In this document: positions 1 to 12,726 of the stretch, one piece after another
Layout: each line of letters opens with the position of its first letter
Position numbering within the stretch: position 1 is the stretch's first letter
Translations under genes and position numbers: made by a program
Source: Methanothrix sp.
Lineage (GTDB): Archaea > Halobacteriota > Methanosarcinia > Methanotrichales > Methanotrichaceae
Length of the DNA: 50,880 bases
Direction of reading: 5' to 3'
Assembly (NCBI GenBank): GCA_025361645.1
Contig: JANYKI010000104.1
Location: 1 to 50,880, forward strand
The notes under the pieces: model-generated
The model's database searches: none
What the model was told of the DNA's origin: nothing
What the model saw: the letters and a program-made list of their open reading frames with translations, nothing else

Positions 1-104
1 CGTCTATAATCACCGCCATTAGTTTTAGTTATGGTATCATCAACTAATTATATTTTGCGGTCGTATTCTTAATGGAAAATTCAACGTATTGAGCATGTTC
101 GCAT

Positions 105-701
105 TTAGTACTCGAATTGAATATCATCCAGATAAATAGTCCATGAGGCGCTGTTATCATCTGAAGGCACCATGATAACGGCCCCAAAACCCGTTATTAT
201 ATGGCTTAGGTTTTCGCCCTCTAATGGAATTTCATACTTCGTCCATTTTTCCGATAATCCCTTTTGGACTCCTTTCTTGATAGCGGGATATAATGAATCT
301 CTATAAGTGCCGCCCATACCTCCAACCATAAAATTCGCCCATTCGCTCCCTTCCTTTCCCCTCGCAAAGAATGATATCCTTTTTGCACCCGTCAGGTCCC
401 TTCCATCCGGATCTTCCCCCCAATTATTCTTCGGGTACTGCCACAGAACAATTGCGAAATTATTTGCATTAGATGTAGGTCTTCTGTAGTCAATCCTTAT
501 GCAATTGTCTCCCGAATGGGGATTCTCTCTTGATGCTTCATCGATTGAAATATCGCTAACATCGCCCAGCGATCCCGTCGGATAGAAGAGCTTATCGACA
601 GGGGCATAGTCTTGTCCTTCAACCATAATGATACCGGCGAAAAGCAATCCAAAAAGACCGATTACCAGAATTTTTTGATTTGAGGTTAGCTTACGATTCA
701 T
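105..701 (-). CDS. Exported beta-sandwich (carbohydrate-binding-like) protein
   Basis: This 198-residue protein is not a family I can name with certainty. Residues about 10-28 are a hydrophobic segment after a basic N-terminus (MNRKLTSNQK), so it is probably secreted or anchored by its N-terminus. The rest is rich in beta-type sequence and ends in TIYLDDIQFEY, the kind of final strand seen in galactose-binding-like and CBM-like jelly-roll domains, with a preceding WTKYEIPLEG strand. The role is therefore probably extracellular sugar or surface-polymer binding (inference). It is transcribed alone, downstream of the ribosomal operon terminator, from its own TATA element. No catalytic residues are evident. 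Confidence 0.6.
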   Translation of the reverse strand: MNRKLTSNQKILVIGLFGLLFAGIIMVEGQDYAPVDKLFYPTGSLGDVSDISIDEASRENPHSGDNCIRIDYRRPTSNANNFAIVLWQYPKNNWGEDPDGRDLTGAKRISFFARGKEGSEWANFMVGGMGGTYRDSLYPAIKKGVQKGLSEKWTKYEIPLEGENLSHIITGFGAVIMVPSDDNSASWTIYLDDIQFEY

Positions 702-736
702 GGAAACACCCTATTGATATCTGTGTAAGGGTAGCA

Positions 737-750
737 TATATATTTTACAT
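737..750 (-). promoter_or_regulatory. TATA box for the exported beta-sandwich gene
   Basis: On the minus strand an AT-rich AAAATATATATGC element lies about 40 bases before the start codon at 701, a plausible archaeal TATA box leaving a short leader that contains a GGGTG stretch just before ATG. It lies downstream of the terminator of the S7 operon, supporting independent transcription. Confidence 0.45.
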
Positions 751-757
751 AGATGCA

Positions 758-799
758 TCGCAAAAATAGAACGAATAGGCGCTTCTTCCCCGCGCCTAT
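758..799 (-). terminator. Terminator of the rpoH-rps7 operon
   Basis: On the minus strand, about 20 bases after the rps7 stop, a perfect 8-bp stem ATAGGCGC/GCGCCTAT (775-799) with a nine-base loop is followed by a T-rich stretch (TTCTATTTTTG). This is a classical stem plus U-tract arrangement and marks the end of the transcription/ribosome operon. Confidence 0.65.
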
Positions 800-819
800 C
801 TTTCTCGCGAAAATCAGTT

Positions 820-1377
820 TTATCTCGCCGCTTTTGCCACGCGCTCCACACTGTCTCTGTGGTTGATGGCGTAGCTCTTGACATCACGGTTGGCTGCGGA
901 TATGATCTCGTCCGCCAGAGCGGCGTCAGCCTTCTTGGCCTTCTTAAAGGAGGCATTATATGCGCCCTTGGTCAGGAACATGAGAGCTGTGTCCACGCGC
1001 CTCTGAGGAGATGTATCCACGGCTTTGGGCACAGTTATGCCGCCGTACTTGAGTCGAACAACCTCTTCACGAGGGCCCGCATTGGCTATGGCCTTGGCCA
1101 GAACGGATAACGGATTCTCCTTGGTCTTCCTGGCAACGATGTCAAACGCTTTCTCGACTATGCCGTAGGCCTTGAGCTTCTTGCCCGTGTTCTTCTCCGT
1201 CCTCATCATCTTGTTTACCAGGCGCTCCACGATGTGCTGCTCAGACTTCTTGAACTGCTGCTTGGCATGCTTGCCGCCGGAATGAATGACGGACTTGGAT
1301 GCCAGGTTCATATAGCCCTTTACGCTTGGGTCTGTAACCTCGACCTCAGCCGGATCCCACTTGCCGAATAGCTTCAT
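820..1377 (-). CDS. rps7: 30S ribosomal protein S7
   Basis: Archaeal uS7, 185 residues, the usual archaeal length and longer than bacterial S7. It binds the 3' major domain of 16S rRNA and nucleates assembly of the small-subunit head. The conserved stretch containing [18 protein letters not shown] and the C-terminal region ending [13 protein letters not shown] are typical. It starts at ATG six bases after the S12 stop and is the last gene of the operon; a terminator follows directly. In many euryarchaea EF-2 and EF-1 alpha genes come next, but here the neighbour is an unrelated secreted protein. Confidence 0.96.
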   Translation of the reverse strand: MKLFGKWDPAEVEVTDPSVKGYMNLASKSVIHSGGKHAKQQFKKSEQHIVERLVNKMMRTEKNTGKKLKAYGIVEKAFDIVARKTKENPLSVLAKAIANAGPREEVVRLKYGGITVPKAVDTSPQRRVDTALMFLTKGAYNASFKKAKKADAALADEIISAANRDVKSYAINHRDSVERVAKAAR

Positions 1378-1382
1378 TTAAA

Positions 1383-1811
1383 TCATCTCACCGGCTTTTC
1401 CTTTCTCCCCCGCACAAGCTCCAGAAGGGAGACATTATTGACAGCGATAACCTTGAATCTGACTCCAGGGATATCTCCCATGGATCGTCCCTGACGCCCG
1501 CCGATACGATCGACAGTGACCTCGTCATGTTCATCTATGAATCCGATGGCTCCATCGCCCGGAGCAAAAGCCGTAACCTGACGACCATTTTTGATGAGCT
1601 GTATGCGCACAGCTTTTCTTATGGCTGAGTTGGGCTGCTTAGCCTCAATTCCGACCTTCTCGAGAACTATTCCCCTTCCCATGGGCGCTCCGCCCAGGGG
1701 GTCAGCCTTCATCTTGCTCCCCGACATCCTTCGGATATACTTAGGATCGCTCCACCGGAGCGCTTTCCTATCACTCTCCAGTTTCCTGGCGGCATAGATT
1801 CCATTTCCCAT
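1383..1811 (-). CDS. rps12: 30S ribosomal protein S12
   Basis: Archaeal uS12, 142 residues, located at the decoding centre. The near-universal [12 protein letters not shown] stretch (residues about 58-69) and the [17 protein letters not shown] segment are intact. The start ATG is preceded by an AGGTGA Shine-Dalgarno element at good spacing (AGGTGAAATAAAATG). It lies between nusA and rps7 in the standard archaeal order and is surely co-transcribed with them. Confidence 0.97.
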   Translation of the reverse strand: MGNGIYAARKLESDRKALRWSDPKYIRRMSGSKMKADPLGGAPMGRGIVLEKVGIEAKQPNSAIRKAVRIQLIKNGRQVTAFAPGDGAIGFIDEHDEVTVDRIGGRQGRSMGDIPGVRFKVIAVNNVSLLELVRGRKEKPVR

Positions 1812-1844
1812 TTTATTTCACCTTGAGTAAATCGCAACAATTCG

Positions 1845-2276
1845 CTATTGAATTATGATATCATCAACGCCGTGATGCCTCTGCGCAAGCATCTTGGCTT
1901 TTAATATGTTTCGGCCATCTCTGCCGATGGCAATGCCTTTGTCTTTATTTGCTACCTCTACATAAGCCAATCGCTTATTATTCTTGTCCACGACCGTGAC
2001 ATTCTTTATGGCCGCCGGCTGGAAGAGGTTCTCCAAAAATTCCTTTACATCGTCACTGAACTCGACGATCTCGATCTGCTTTCCTACCGACTTCTTAACC
2101 CGGTTGATGTTCGAGCCCTTTCGGCCTATGGCTGCGCCCATATCTCCTTTTTTTATGACAAAAATGATGCGTTCGTTCTCCGCATCCACGACGCAATCCC
2201 TGGCCATGCCGCCAGTCAAGCTCTCGAACAAAGCAATATATCTGATTCCTTCGGTGGTGAGCTTAAACTCACTCAT
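1845..2276 (-). CDS. nusA: Archaeal NusA-like KH-domain transcription factor
   Basis: A 143-residue protein with two KH RNA-binding modules and nothing else: GAAIGRKGSNINRVKK (residues about 47-62) and GIAIGRDGRNILKAK (about 115-129) are the GxxG loops. Archaeal NusA lacks the N-terminal RNAP-binding and S1 domains of bacterial NusA; it is thought to act in transcription elongation/termination or rRNA synthesis. Its ATG overlaps the rpl30e stop in an ATGA, indicating translational coupling. Confidence 0.93.
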   Translation of the reverse strand: MSEFKLTTEGIRYIALFESLTGGMARDCVVDAENERIIFVIKKGDMGAAIGRKGSNINRVKKSVGKQIEIVEFSDDVKEFLENLFQPAAIKNVTVVDKNNKRLAYVEVANKDKGIAIGRDGRNILKAKMLAQRHHGVDDIIIQ

Positions 2277-2581
2277 GCCTCAACACCCCGGATCTCGCGC
2301 TGCAGTGCCATTATCTCCGAGTCGCCTGGCTCGATGATGGCCAAGGCGGCCACGGAGAAGGGTTTCCCGCAGGCAGATCCGAGGTCCTTGCCTAACCCCT
2401 GGTAACCGTAGACTGGGACGTCCACGGTCTCCAGCTTCATCCTTACATCCGCAGGACAATCTACCGCGAACACTATGAGTTTAGCCTGTCCGCCAAGTCC
2501 TGTTTCAACGGTCCTATTCGATCCTAGCACCACTTTTCCGGTTCTGATGGAACTTCTTAGAGCTCTATCTACGTTTATCAT
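2273..2581 (-). CDS. rpl30e: 50S ribosomal protein L30e
   Basis: The L7Ae/L30e-fold protein of the archaeal large subunit, 102 residues from the chosen start. An open frame extends upstream to 2632 into rpoA2, but the internal ATG at 2581 gives the expected N-terminus (MINVDRALRSS), sits about eight bases after a GAGGT Shine-Dalgarno element, and leaves a ten-base gap after rpoA2. The conserved GKVVLGSNRT and AIIEPGDSEIM segments are present. The position between RNA polymerase A'' and NusA is the conserved euryarchaeal arrangement. Confidence 0.93.
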   Translation of the reverse strand: MINVDRALRSSIRTGKVVLGSNRTVETGLGGQAKLIVFAVDCPADVRMKLETVDVPVYGYQGLGKDLGSACGKPFSVAALAIIEPGDSEIMALQREIRGVEA

Positions 2582-2591
2582 CGTTATTACC

Positions 2592-6355
<3,764 letters not shown>

Positions 6356-6363
6356 ATTTCCAC

Positions 6364-8196
6364 CTAAACCGCGTCTTCCAGGATCAGTCGCGGCGCTACA
6401 CCTAATGATTTGATCTCGTCGAGCAGCAGCTTGAAGGCATAGCTCATCTCCACGGGGTAGATCTCAGTATCTGCGCCGCAGGTCGGGCAAAAGTCCGCAT
6501 TTCTGCGTCGATCGTGGATAGCGATCATGCCACAGTGGGTGCAAACAAGCTCAGTCACTTTATCCGACTCATCTACCAGACGTTCTTTGAGAGCCAGTGC
6601 CGCGCCATGAGCTATGAGCACATCTCTCTCCATCTCACCAAATCTCAGGCCACCCTCGCGAGCACGGCCTTCTGTTGGTTGACGGGTCAAGACCTGGACA
6701 GGTCCCCGGGATCGGGCATGCATTTTGCCAGTGACCATGTGATAGAGCTTCTGATAGAGGATCACTCCCACGAAGAGATCTGCCATGATCTGTTCTCCCG
6801 TGGATCCATTGTAAAGTATTTCGCGACCGGTATGGGAGAAACCGAACTTCTTCAACGCGCCGCGCAAATCCGGCTCGTTTTCGCCCAAAAAGGCGGTGGC
6901 ATCAACGAATCTGCCCTCTAGAGATCCGACCTTTCCACCGATCATCTCCAGGACGTGGCCCACAGTCATACGGGAGGGGATGGCATGAGGATTAAGCAGC
7001 AGGTCGGGCACTATTCCCGATTCCGTGAAGGGCATATCCTCCTGGGGCACAATCAATCCTATCACGCCTTTTTGGCCGTGTCGGGAGGCGAATTTGTCTC
7101 CCAATTCCGGAATGCGCTGGTCCCGGCTCTTGACCTTGGCCAGGCGGTTGCCGTTGGAGGACTCGGTGAGGATGACCATATCCACCACACCCATCTCATT
7201 GGAACGCATGGTTACAGATGTCTCGCGCCTCTGCTGGGGGGTCAGGCCGAACTCAGAAGGCTCCTCCAAAAATCGGGGGGGACTGGTCTTGCCGATGAGC
7301 ACATCATTGGGACCCACATAGGCATTAGGGTTCACAAGCCCGTCTGAGTCCAGCTGATCATAAGCCTCACTGCCTCGCGCACCCCGAACTTCTACGTCAG
7401 GAATCTCGAACTTGTCCTCCTGGCCGCCTGGATATTTTCGCTCCTCGGCTTCTGAGACGCGAAAGAAGTGGCTGCGAGCCAAGCCGCGCTGGATGGAGCC
7501 GCGGTTCATGACCAAAGCATCTTCAATGTTATATCCTTCATAGGCCAGCACGGCGACTACGAAATTTTGTCCTGCCGGCCTCTCTTCAAAGCCCACGGCA
7601 GCCGAGGTCTTGGTCCTGACTATGCCTCTTTGCGGACTGTTCAGGTAATGGCCGCGTGTATCAGGCCTTAGCCTCATATTGGCGGTGGACATTCCCAGGC
7701 ATTGCTTGACCATTCCTGCGCCCATGGTATTTCTGGGGCTGGCGTTATGCTCCGGATAGGGCACAAGGCCCGCTGCGATGCCCAAAATCAGCGAAGGATC
7801 CAGCTCCAGATGAGTGTGATCGGGTTTGATATCTTCTTCCCAGATGGCAATGAGGGTGTTCTCCTCTTCCTCAGCATCCAGATACTCCACCAGGCCGCCT
7901 GAGACAAGATCGGCAAAGGTCATCTCGCCGTTCTCTATCTTAGTTACATGCTCCTCAGTGACCTGCGCCTTTCCTTTCTCCACCACAATGAGCGGCCTTC
8001 TGGCTCGACCGGAGTCGTTGTTCATGAAGATCTCATTGGTGTCCTCGAAATAGACCACATTCATCTGGCTGCTGATGCTGCCGGAACGCCGCAGGCGACG
8101 CAAATTCATGACCAATGTTTTGGGGTCATCATGATGACCTACGATCTCGCCGTTTACGTAAATTCGCGCGCCACTAATCAAGGCTTCAGCCAACAT
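6364..8196 (-). CDS. rpoB1: DNA-directed RNA polymerase subunit B'
   Basis: The C-terminal portion of the second-largest subunit, encoded separately as in most methanogens and haloarchaea; about 610 residues. It shows [16 protein letters not shown], the [10 protein letters not shown] segment near the active site and the C-terminal zinc ribbon CTHCG...CPTCG. The frame opens at GTG (8202) and ATG (8196); the ATG is chosen because AGGTGG lies just upstream. It overlaps the end of rpoB2 by about eleven bases, so coupling is likely. Confidence 0.96.
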   Translation of the reverse strand: MLAEALISGARIYVNGEIVGHHDDPKTLVMNLRRLRRSGSISSQMNVVYFEDTNEIFMNNDSGRARRPLIVVEKGKAQVTEEHVTKIENGEMTFADLVSGGLVEYLDAEEEENTLIAIWEEDIKPDHTHLELDPSLILGIAAGLVPYPEHNASPRNTMGAGMVKQCLGMSTANMRLRPDTRGHYLNSPQRGIVRTKTSAAVGFEERPAGQNFVVAVLAYEGYNIEDALVMNRGSIQRGLARSHFFRVSEAEERKYPGGQEDKFEIPDVEVRGARGSEAYDQLDSDGLVNPNAYVGPNDVLIGKTSPPRFLEEPSEFGLTPQQRRETSVTMRSNEMGVVDMVILTESSNGNRLAKVKSRDQRIPELGDKFASRHGQKGVIGLIVPQEDMPFTESGIVPDLLLNPHAIPSRMTVGHVLEMIGGKVGSLEGRFVDATAFLGENEPDLRGALKKFGFSHTGREILYNGSTGEQIMADLFVGVILYQKLYHMVTGKMHARSRGPVQVLTRQPTEGRAREGGLRFGEMERDVLIAHGAALALKERLVDESDKVTELVCTHCGMIAIHDRRRNADFCPTCGADTEIYPVEMSYAFKLLLDEIKSLGVAPRLILEDAV

Positions 8197-9676
8197 TACC
8201 ACCTACCGAAATCACGCCTAAATCCACCAATATCTTTTTGATGTTAACTGAATCGTCTGCACCCTTGGATAGCTCCACACCCTGGGCGAAGTTCTTTACC
8301 AGGCCACAGTTTGGCCCTTCCGGAGTCTCGCAGGGACAGATGCGACCCCACTGGGTAGCATGCAGATCTCGGGCCTCGAAGTGCGGTTGTGACCGGGAGA
8401 GGGGCGAGATCACGCGACGCAGATGAGAGAGCGAGGCCATATAGTCTGTGCGATCCAGGAGTTGAGAGACGCCTGTTCTCCCCCCGACCCAGTTTCCTGT
8501 GGCCAGGGGATGAATCATTCTCTCGGTGAGGACGTCCGCGCGAACCGTGGTCACCACATTAAGATCTCTGTTTCTCATGCTGGCCCTCTCCAGCTGGTAT
8601 TTTATGTCTCTTGTCAAGCGGTTGAAGGCCACACGGAAGAGATCCTCCATCAGATCACCGGAGAGCTTCAGCCTCTTGTTGGAGTAATGATCCTTATCGT
8701 CCTCTCCGCGTCGTTCCAGTGCCAGCTCGAAGCAGGCTTCGGCCATGCGAGAGAGGAAGAGCGCCTTTGAATAGCGATCCTTCTCTTCCACGCCGATATG
8801 CGGCAGAAGGTACCTATCCAGGACATAGGTCGCCCTCTTTTTCTGGTATTCCTTGGCCTGGCCGGCGGCTACGCGCGCGCCGATCTTCTCCAGGGCCTCA
8901 TCGTTGGTCGAGACCTCGGCTTCCTCCAGGTTTTCCAGCATGAACTTGATGATCTCCGGATTGTCTGAGACGGATTTCACAATATCCATATCTGTATCCA
9001 TGCCGAGAGAGCGAAGCAGTGTCACGAAGTTAAGCCGTCCCGAGACGGAGGGGAAGGATACCTCCAGGATGGAACGACGGCCGCGCTCTACAATGACCAG
9101 GGAGCGATAGCCCTGTCTCTGGCTGAAGACCTTGGCCACCTCGATGTTCTCATCATAGCGCTGGTTGTATTCGACCAGGATTTTGTTTGGCGCCAGGTCC
9201 TCCAGCGTCATGATGACGCGTTCTGAGCCGTTGACCACGAAATAGCCGCCCGGGTCCGATGGGTCCTCACCATAAGCGATCATCTCTTCTGCCGTGAGGC
9301 CGGAAAGGTTGCAGATCTTGGAGTTGAGCATGATGGGCAGTGTACCTATGTCCGCCTCCACCAGATCCTTCTCAGTCTCGCCCTCCACTATGGTCATCTC
9401 CAGCTTGATGGGAGAGGCATAGGTCAAATTGCGAAGCCTGGCGTCATTGGGGTAGAGCCTTTCGATGGAGCCGTCCGCTTCGCGCACCATGGGCTTCGCC
9501 ACCCGGATTTTGCCCAGCTTGACATAGGTATTCTCGATATTGGTCTCGATGATATTCACTTCATCGATGACCTTCTGCAGGCCCTTATCTATAAAATCAT
9601 TGAATGAGTTTATATGATGGTGCACCAACTTGTCCCTGGTAAAATAGGAGCTATAAAGAACATTTCTATCGAGCAA
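8186..9676 (-). CDS. rpoB2: DNA-directed RNA polymerase subunit B''
   Basis: The N-terminal portion of the second-largest subunit, 496 residues, comprising protrusion and lobe. Recognisable segments are [24 protein letters not shown] and the final [23 protein letters not shown], which is the fork-loop region just before the split point. The start is a TTG at 9676 preceded by AAAGGTGGTCTT, a strong Shine-Dalgarno at proper spacing. The split into B'' and B' is a lineage marker found in methanogens and haloarchaea. Confidence 0.96.
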   Translation of the reverse strand: MLDRNVLYSSYFTRDKLVHHHINSFNDFIDKGLQKVIDEVNIIETNIENTYVKLGKIRVAKPMVREADGSIERLYPNDARLRNLTYASPIKLEMTIVEGETEKDLVEADIGTLPIMLNSKICNLSGLTAEEMIAYGEDPSDPGGYFVVNGSERVIMTLEDLAPNKILVEYNQRYDENIEVAKVFSQRQGYRSLVIVERGRRSILEVSFPSVSGRLNFVTLLRSLGMDTDMDIVKSVSDNPEIIKFMLENLEEAEVSTNDEALEKIGARVAAGQAKEYQKKRATYVLDRYLLPHIGVEEKDRYSKALFLSRMAEACFELALERRGEDDKDHYSNKRLKLSGDLMEDLFRVAFNRLTRDIKYQLERASMRNRDLNVVTTVRADVLTERMIHPLATGNWVGGRTGVSQLLDRTDYMASLSHLRRVISPLSRSQPHFEARDLHATQWGRICPCETPEGPNCGLVKNFAQGVELSKGADDSVNIKKILVDLGVISVGGNVG

Positions 9677-9686
9677 AAGACCACCT

Positions 9687-9923
9687 TTAATCGATTACCA
9701 GCCGGTAAAAGATCGAATGCTTAGCTGTAGCACTTTTTCGGATTACCTTGATGACATCGCCAACTTTCGCTTCAATCTCTTTGGCCGCAGGGTCATTTAC
9801 GTGAATTTTAGGTAGCTGTGGAGCTACAATGTTGAACCCCTTCAGCACCTCGGCACTCTCTTCCGGCGTGAGCAGCACATGTTCCGGAACCATTTCATGA
9901 TCTTTTACGGCAAACTTGGTCAC
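9687..9923 (-). CDS. rpoH: DNA-directed RNA polymerase subunit H
   Basis: The small archaeal subunit H (homologue of the C-terminal domain of eukaryotic Rpb5), which contacts downstream DNA. The open frame reaches back to 10022 through the tRNA gene, but that part is not protein. The GTG at 9923 gives 78 residues, the normal length, and follows GGTGG at proper distance. Conserved EHVLLTPEESAEVL, LPKIHVNDPAA and GDVIKVIRKS are present. First protein gene of the polymerase operon, about 50 bases after tRNA-Lys. Confidence 0.93.
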   Translation of the reverse strand: MTKFAVKDHEMVPEHVLLTPEESAEVLKGFNIVAPQLPKIHVNDPAAKEIEAKVGDVIKVIRKSATAKHSIFYRLVID

Positions 9924-9975
9924 TCGAACCACCTTGTTGGAGAAGGAGCAGCAAACAGGCCAGGAAACTCCAAAC

Positions 9976-10065
9976 GGGCTCGGGGGGATTTGAACCCTCG
10001 ACCACCTGGTATCTTCACACAAAAATTTAAAAGCCAGACGCTCTGCCTAACTGAGCTACGAGCCC
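9976..10065 (-). tRNA. tRNA-Lys (UUU) with a 17-nt intron
   Basis: On the minus strand a perfect seven-base acceptor stem GGGCTCG/CGAGCCC encloses a D arm (GCTC...GAGC), an anticodon stem TCTGG/CCAGG, anticodon TTT and the T loop TTCAAAT. Seventeen bases (about 10011-10027) interrupt the anticodon loop after position 37, the canonical archaeal intron site removed by the bulge-helix-bulge endonuclease. The T stem has an apparent A-C mismatch at its second pair. CCA is not encoded. The gene lies just upstream of rpoH, so shared transcription is possible. Confidence 0.88.
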
Positions 10066-10145
10066 CCGCTGCCTGACATGCTTCAAGCCTTTCATGCTGC
10101 ACTGAGTGAGGAATAAAAGCATCCCACATAAAAGCTTTTTCCTTT

Positions 10146-10167
10146 GTGGGACTTAGACAAGTCCCAC
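10146..10167 (-). terminator. Stem-loop at the leuB stop codon
   Basis: A perfect nine-base inverted repeat (GTGGGACTT/AAGTCCCAC) with a four-base loop sits exactly at the leuB stop codon, the TAA being formed in the loop and 3' arm. No long U tract follows, so it may be a transcript-stabilising or factor-dependent 3' end rather than a simple intrinsic terminator. Confidence 0.5.
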
Positions 10168-11280
10168 TAGGCGAGCTATCTCCGAGCCAACCTCGGAAGT
10201 GGTCGAGCTTCCTCCTAAGTCATAGGTCTTTATTCTGCCTTCAAATAAGTTCCGCTCAATGGCAGAGACTATATCTGCGGCCGCTTTGGGCTGGCCCAGA
10301 TGCTCCAGCAAGAGCGCCCCTGACCAGATGGTGGCGACAGGGTTGACCTTGTTCAGTCCCTTGTATTTGGGTGCTGAGCCATGAATGGGCTCGAACATGC
10401 TGGTGCCCTCCGGATTCAGATTCGCGCCGGGCGCAAGGCCGAGACCTCCCTGAATCATGGCCCCCAGGTCAGTGATAATATCTCCGAACATGTTGGGAGC
10501 GACGACGACATCAAACCACTCCGGGTTCTTGACAAACCACATGGTAATGGCATCCACGAAGTTGAAGTCATGTTTGACCTCTGGATAGCCCTTGGCAACA
10601 TCCAGGAAGACCTCGCGCCAAAAGCCATAGATGTCGGTTAACACATTGGCCTTGTCCACGGAAGCGACAAGGTGACGGGGGCGCGAAGCAGCCAGATCGA
10701 AGGCATATTTTATGACCCGCTTAGAGCCCTCGCGACTGACTTCGCCGATCTGATAGCCGATCTCATCGCTATCGGTATCGATATCCAGGCCGAATTTTAT
10801 ATTGTAAAGCTTTCGCTTGATTTCAAAATCGGCGTGGCTCTTGCCCCGGCGTGCGCGACTGCCTATGCCGATGTAAAAGTCCTCCGTATTCTCGCGAACC
10901 ACCACGAAATCGATGTCCTTGGGAGTCTTATCCTTAAGGGGCGTCCAGACGCCCTCCAGGAGCTTAACGGGCCGCAAATTCACATACTGATCAAAGTAGA
11001 AGCGCATGGCGAGCAATACGCCCTTCTCCAGGATGCCCGGCTTCACGCGCGGGTCGCCGATGGCACCCAGGTAGATGGCAGGAAAGCGCCCCAGATCTTT
11101 TAGGGTCTCTTCGCTCACCAATTCTCCGGTCTTCAGGTAGTGCTCCGCCCCAAGAGAGTATTCCGTCCAATCCAAAGAGAAGTTGTATTTGTCTGCTGCT
11201 GCCTGCAAAACTTTTTGGCCCTCGGCTATGATCTCCGGGCCTATGCCGTCACCTGGGATAACTGGTACCTTATAATTCAT
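10153..11280 (-). CDS. leuB: 3-isopropylmalate dehydrogenase family protein
   Basis: A 375-residue isocitrate/isopropylmalate dehydrogenase-family enzyme catalysing NAD-dependent oxidative decarboxylation of a beta-hydroxyacid. It has the N-terminal GDGIGPE loop (residues 10-16), [14 protein letters not shown] in the active site, [18 protein letters not shown] and the [14 protein letters not shown] nucleotide-binding region. Its ATG overlaps the leuD stop (ATGA). In methanogens, paralogues of this pair act in leucine synthesis or in the 2-oxosuberate route to coenzyme B (AksF/AksE); sequence by eye does not separate these. Leucine is the default assignment. Confidence 0.85.
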   Translation of the reverse strand: MNYKVPVIPGDGIGPEIIAEGQKVLQAAADKYNFSLDWTEYSLGAEHYLKTGELVSEETLKDLGRFPAIYLGAIGDPRVKPGILEKGVLLAMRFYFDQYVNLRPVKLLEGVWTPLKDKTPKDIDFVVVRENTEDFYIGIGSRARRGKSHADFEIKRKLYNIKFGLDIDTDSDEIGYQIGEVSREGSKRVIKYAFDLAASRPRHLVASVDKANVLTDIYGFWREVFLDVAKGYPEVKHDFNFVDAITMWFVKNPEWFDVVVAPNMFGDIITDLGAMIQGGLGLAPGANLNPEGTSMFEPIHGSAPKYKGLNKVNPVATIWSGALLLEHLGQPKAAADIVSAIERNLFEGRIKTYDLGGSSTTSEVGSEIARLVGLV

Positions 11281-11807
11281 GTCGTCACCTTGGCCACCTG
11301 TCGCCTGGTATATTCCACGAGTCCGCCCGCATCAACAATCTCCTGGAGAAAATCGGGAAGAGGTGTAGTTTTGTAGTGTTCCCTGCGAGATATGTTGTGA
11401 ATCACTCCACCGATCATGTCTATCTCTATTTCTGCACCATCGGCGATCTTATCTTCCTCAGAGCAGATAAACAGAGGCAGGCCGATGTTGATGGAGTTTC
11501 TAAAGAATATTCTGGCAAAGGATTTGGCAACTACCGCTTTCACTCCTGCCCCCTTCATAGCTATTGGAGCATGCTCTCGGGAAGATCCGCAACCGAAGTT
11601 CTCCCCTGCCACAACATAGTCGCCCGAAGCTACCATTTTTGCCATCTCCGGGCGAACGCCCTCGAAGAGATGAGCTGCCAGCTCCCGCGAATCATTGATA
11701 ACCAGATAACGCCCGGGAATGATGGCATCCGTATCTATATCGTTTCCAAACTTCCAAGCTCTGCCCGCCAAAAAACTCAACTCCATATCGGTGGACTGTA
11801 TTCTCAT
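11277..11807 (-). CDS. leuD: 3-isopropylmalate dehydratase small subunit (LeuD/HacB type)
   Basis: Small (swivelling-domain) subunit of the isopropylmalate isomerase/homoaconitase family, 176 residues from ATG at 11807; a second ATG seven codons later (MELSFLAG) is an alternative. [15 protein letters not shown] and the substrate-loop motif [14 protein letters not shown] are clear. The catalytic large subunit, which carries the iron-sulfur cluster, is not in the window. Forms a two-gene unit with the overlapping leuB. It could serve leucine or coenzyme B precursor synthesis. Confidence 0.87.
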   Translation of the reverse strand: MRIQSTDMELSFLAGRAWKFGNDIDTDAIIPGRYLVINDSRELAAHLFEGVRPEMAKMVASGDYVVAGENFGCGSSREHAPIAMKGAGVKAVVAKSFARIFFRNSINIGLPLFICSEEDKIADGAEIEIDMIGGVIHNISRREHYKTTPLPDFLQEIVDAGGLVEYTRRQVAKVTT

Positions 11808-11821
11808 GATTATGAGGTATA

Positions 11822-12095
11822 GTGAACTCCTCCCGCGGCCTGAAGGCCGGGGCTTCCCTGCTGTTTCCTCGTTGTTGTGCCGTCATAGCCCTCTGGCATC
11901 GGGGCACGTTTTGCGGGAATTTTCGGTTTCCGTTTCATTGGCCCAAACGTACGTCAGATTCGCGATGCAGAGGTTCAGATCTCGTCGGACAGGTTCGGGG
12001 TGTTCCCTCCCTACTTTATGGGGCCGTCTAGCGACTCCAAAAATCTCTCCTAGAGAGAAGTAATCGATCATCCAAGTAGCGCTTGTTGCCTGCAT
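11822..12095 (-). pseudogene. Probable degraded C-terminal remnant of an IS1341-type tnpB
   Basis: Minus-strand frames here join only with a frameshift: one covers 12095-11883 (ending SRKTCPDARGL) and the next continues with RGNSREAPAFRPREEF to about 11820. This tail, arginine-rich and ending at a GAAGCCCC...GGCC hairpin, resembles the C-terminus and 3' boundary of IS200/IS605-family TnpB genes. No transposase catalytic residues or zinc finger remain, so this would be a decayed end only. The call rests on pattern memory, not an alignment. The segment could also be plain intergenic DNA. Confidence 0.35.
11826..11858 (-). mobile_element. tnpB-type 3'-end hairpin (copy 1)
   Basis: On the minus strand GGGAAGCCCCGGCCTTCAGG is followed by CCGCGGGAGGAG. 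The GAAGCCCC plus hairpin with TTCA loop is the form typical of IS605/IS1341 right ends and of TnpB guide-RNA scaffolds. It sits immediately upstream of leuD. Confidence 0.4.
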
Positions 12096-12183
12096 GGAAT
12101 CATGTCTTGGTTAAGTGGAGGGAATGATGAGATATATAGTTGATCTGTGCGGAGCAAATGTAATTATGGCAAAGGACTCCGCT

Positions 12184-12222
12184 TTCATCCCCACCCTGAA
12201 GGATGGGACTTCCCGCTTCGCC
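12184..12222 (-). mobile_element. tnpB-type 3'-end hairpin (copy 2)
   Basis: On the minus strand GGGAAGTCCCATCCTTCAGG continues into GTGGGGATGAAAG. It forms a seven-base stem with one mismatch around a TTCA loop. It has the same layout and orientation as the hairpin about 350 bases away at 11826. No tnpB open frame is attached. Confidence 0.4.
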
Positions 12223-12295
12223 CTTCGAAATCCTACAATTTAAAGTAATGCACGAAAAATACAATACAGCCAAAAAATAATAAAATCACAACAGC

Positions 12296-12341
12296 ACCTT
12301 TTATTACCGGATAAGGGAATGGGACCTGAAACAGCTAGGTG
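12296..12341 (+). promoter_or_regulatory. Promoter and ribosome site of the fwdDBAC operon
   Basis: A TATA-like CTTTTATTA at about 12298-12306 follows an A-rich tract, and a GGTGAT Shine-Dalgarno element at 12338-12343 precedes the TTG start at 12349 by about six bases. This spacing favours the TTG over the ATG twelve bases later. Confidence 0.4.
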
Positions 12342-12348
12342 ATGCGAA

Positions 12349-12723
12349 TTGTTGGCGACCATGATCTCCGGGCGCACTTTAGCCCAAGGGGCGGGATGCG
12401 AGAGCAAAATGTCTCCTGATTTCTTTAAAGCAGTAGCCATATGCCATTTATCTGAAAAGGATTTTAAATCGCTGGGGTTGTCCGAGGGACGGAATGTTTT
12501 ACTCAAAAACGAGTTTGGCCAGGTAGTGCTCACGGCAAAGAAGGATGCCGGGCTGCCGGATAGTATGGTATTCATACCCATGGGACCCTGGGCCAATGTA
12601 TTAGTGGGAACGGAGACAGGAGGATGCGGCACGCCCCATTTTAAAGGATTAGAGGTGGAAGTGGCCGCGACAAATTCACCGGTTCTTAATATTCGCGAGC
12701 TTTTCTCCGGCCTGGGGGCATGA
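12349..12723 (+). CDS. fwdD: Formylmethanofuran dehydrogenase subunit D
   Basis: The molybdopterin-dinucleotide-binding beta-barrel subunit, 124 residues, which completes the tungsten/molybdenum site together with FwdB. ISGRTLAQGAG near the N-terminus, the internal EGRNVLLKNEFGQVVL barrel strand and MGPWANVLV...GCGTPHFKG are typical. The TTG start is preferred: it follows GGTGAT at good spacing and gives four residues before MISGRT, matching the family N-terminus. First gene of fwdDBAC; only three bases separate it from fwdB. Confidence 0.9.
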   Translation: MLATMISGRTLAQGAGCESKMSPDFFKAVAICHLSEKDFKSLGLSEGRNVLLKNEFGQVVLTAKKDAGLPDSMVFIPMGPWANVLVGTETGGCGTPHFKGLEVEVAATNSPVLNIRELFSGLGA

Positions 12724-12726
12724 GTA

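Noticed and set aside
9924-10022. N-terminal extension of RpoH
   Set aside because: The extra codons run through the tRNA-Lys gene; the family length and a Shine-Dalgarno element place the start at GTG 9923.
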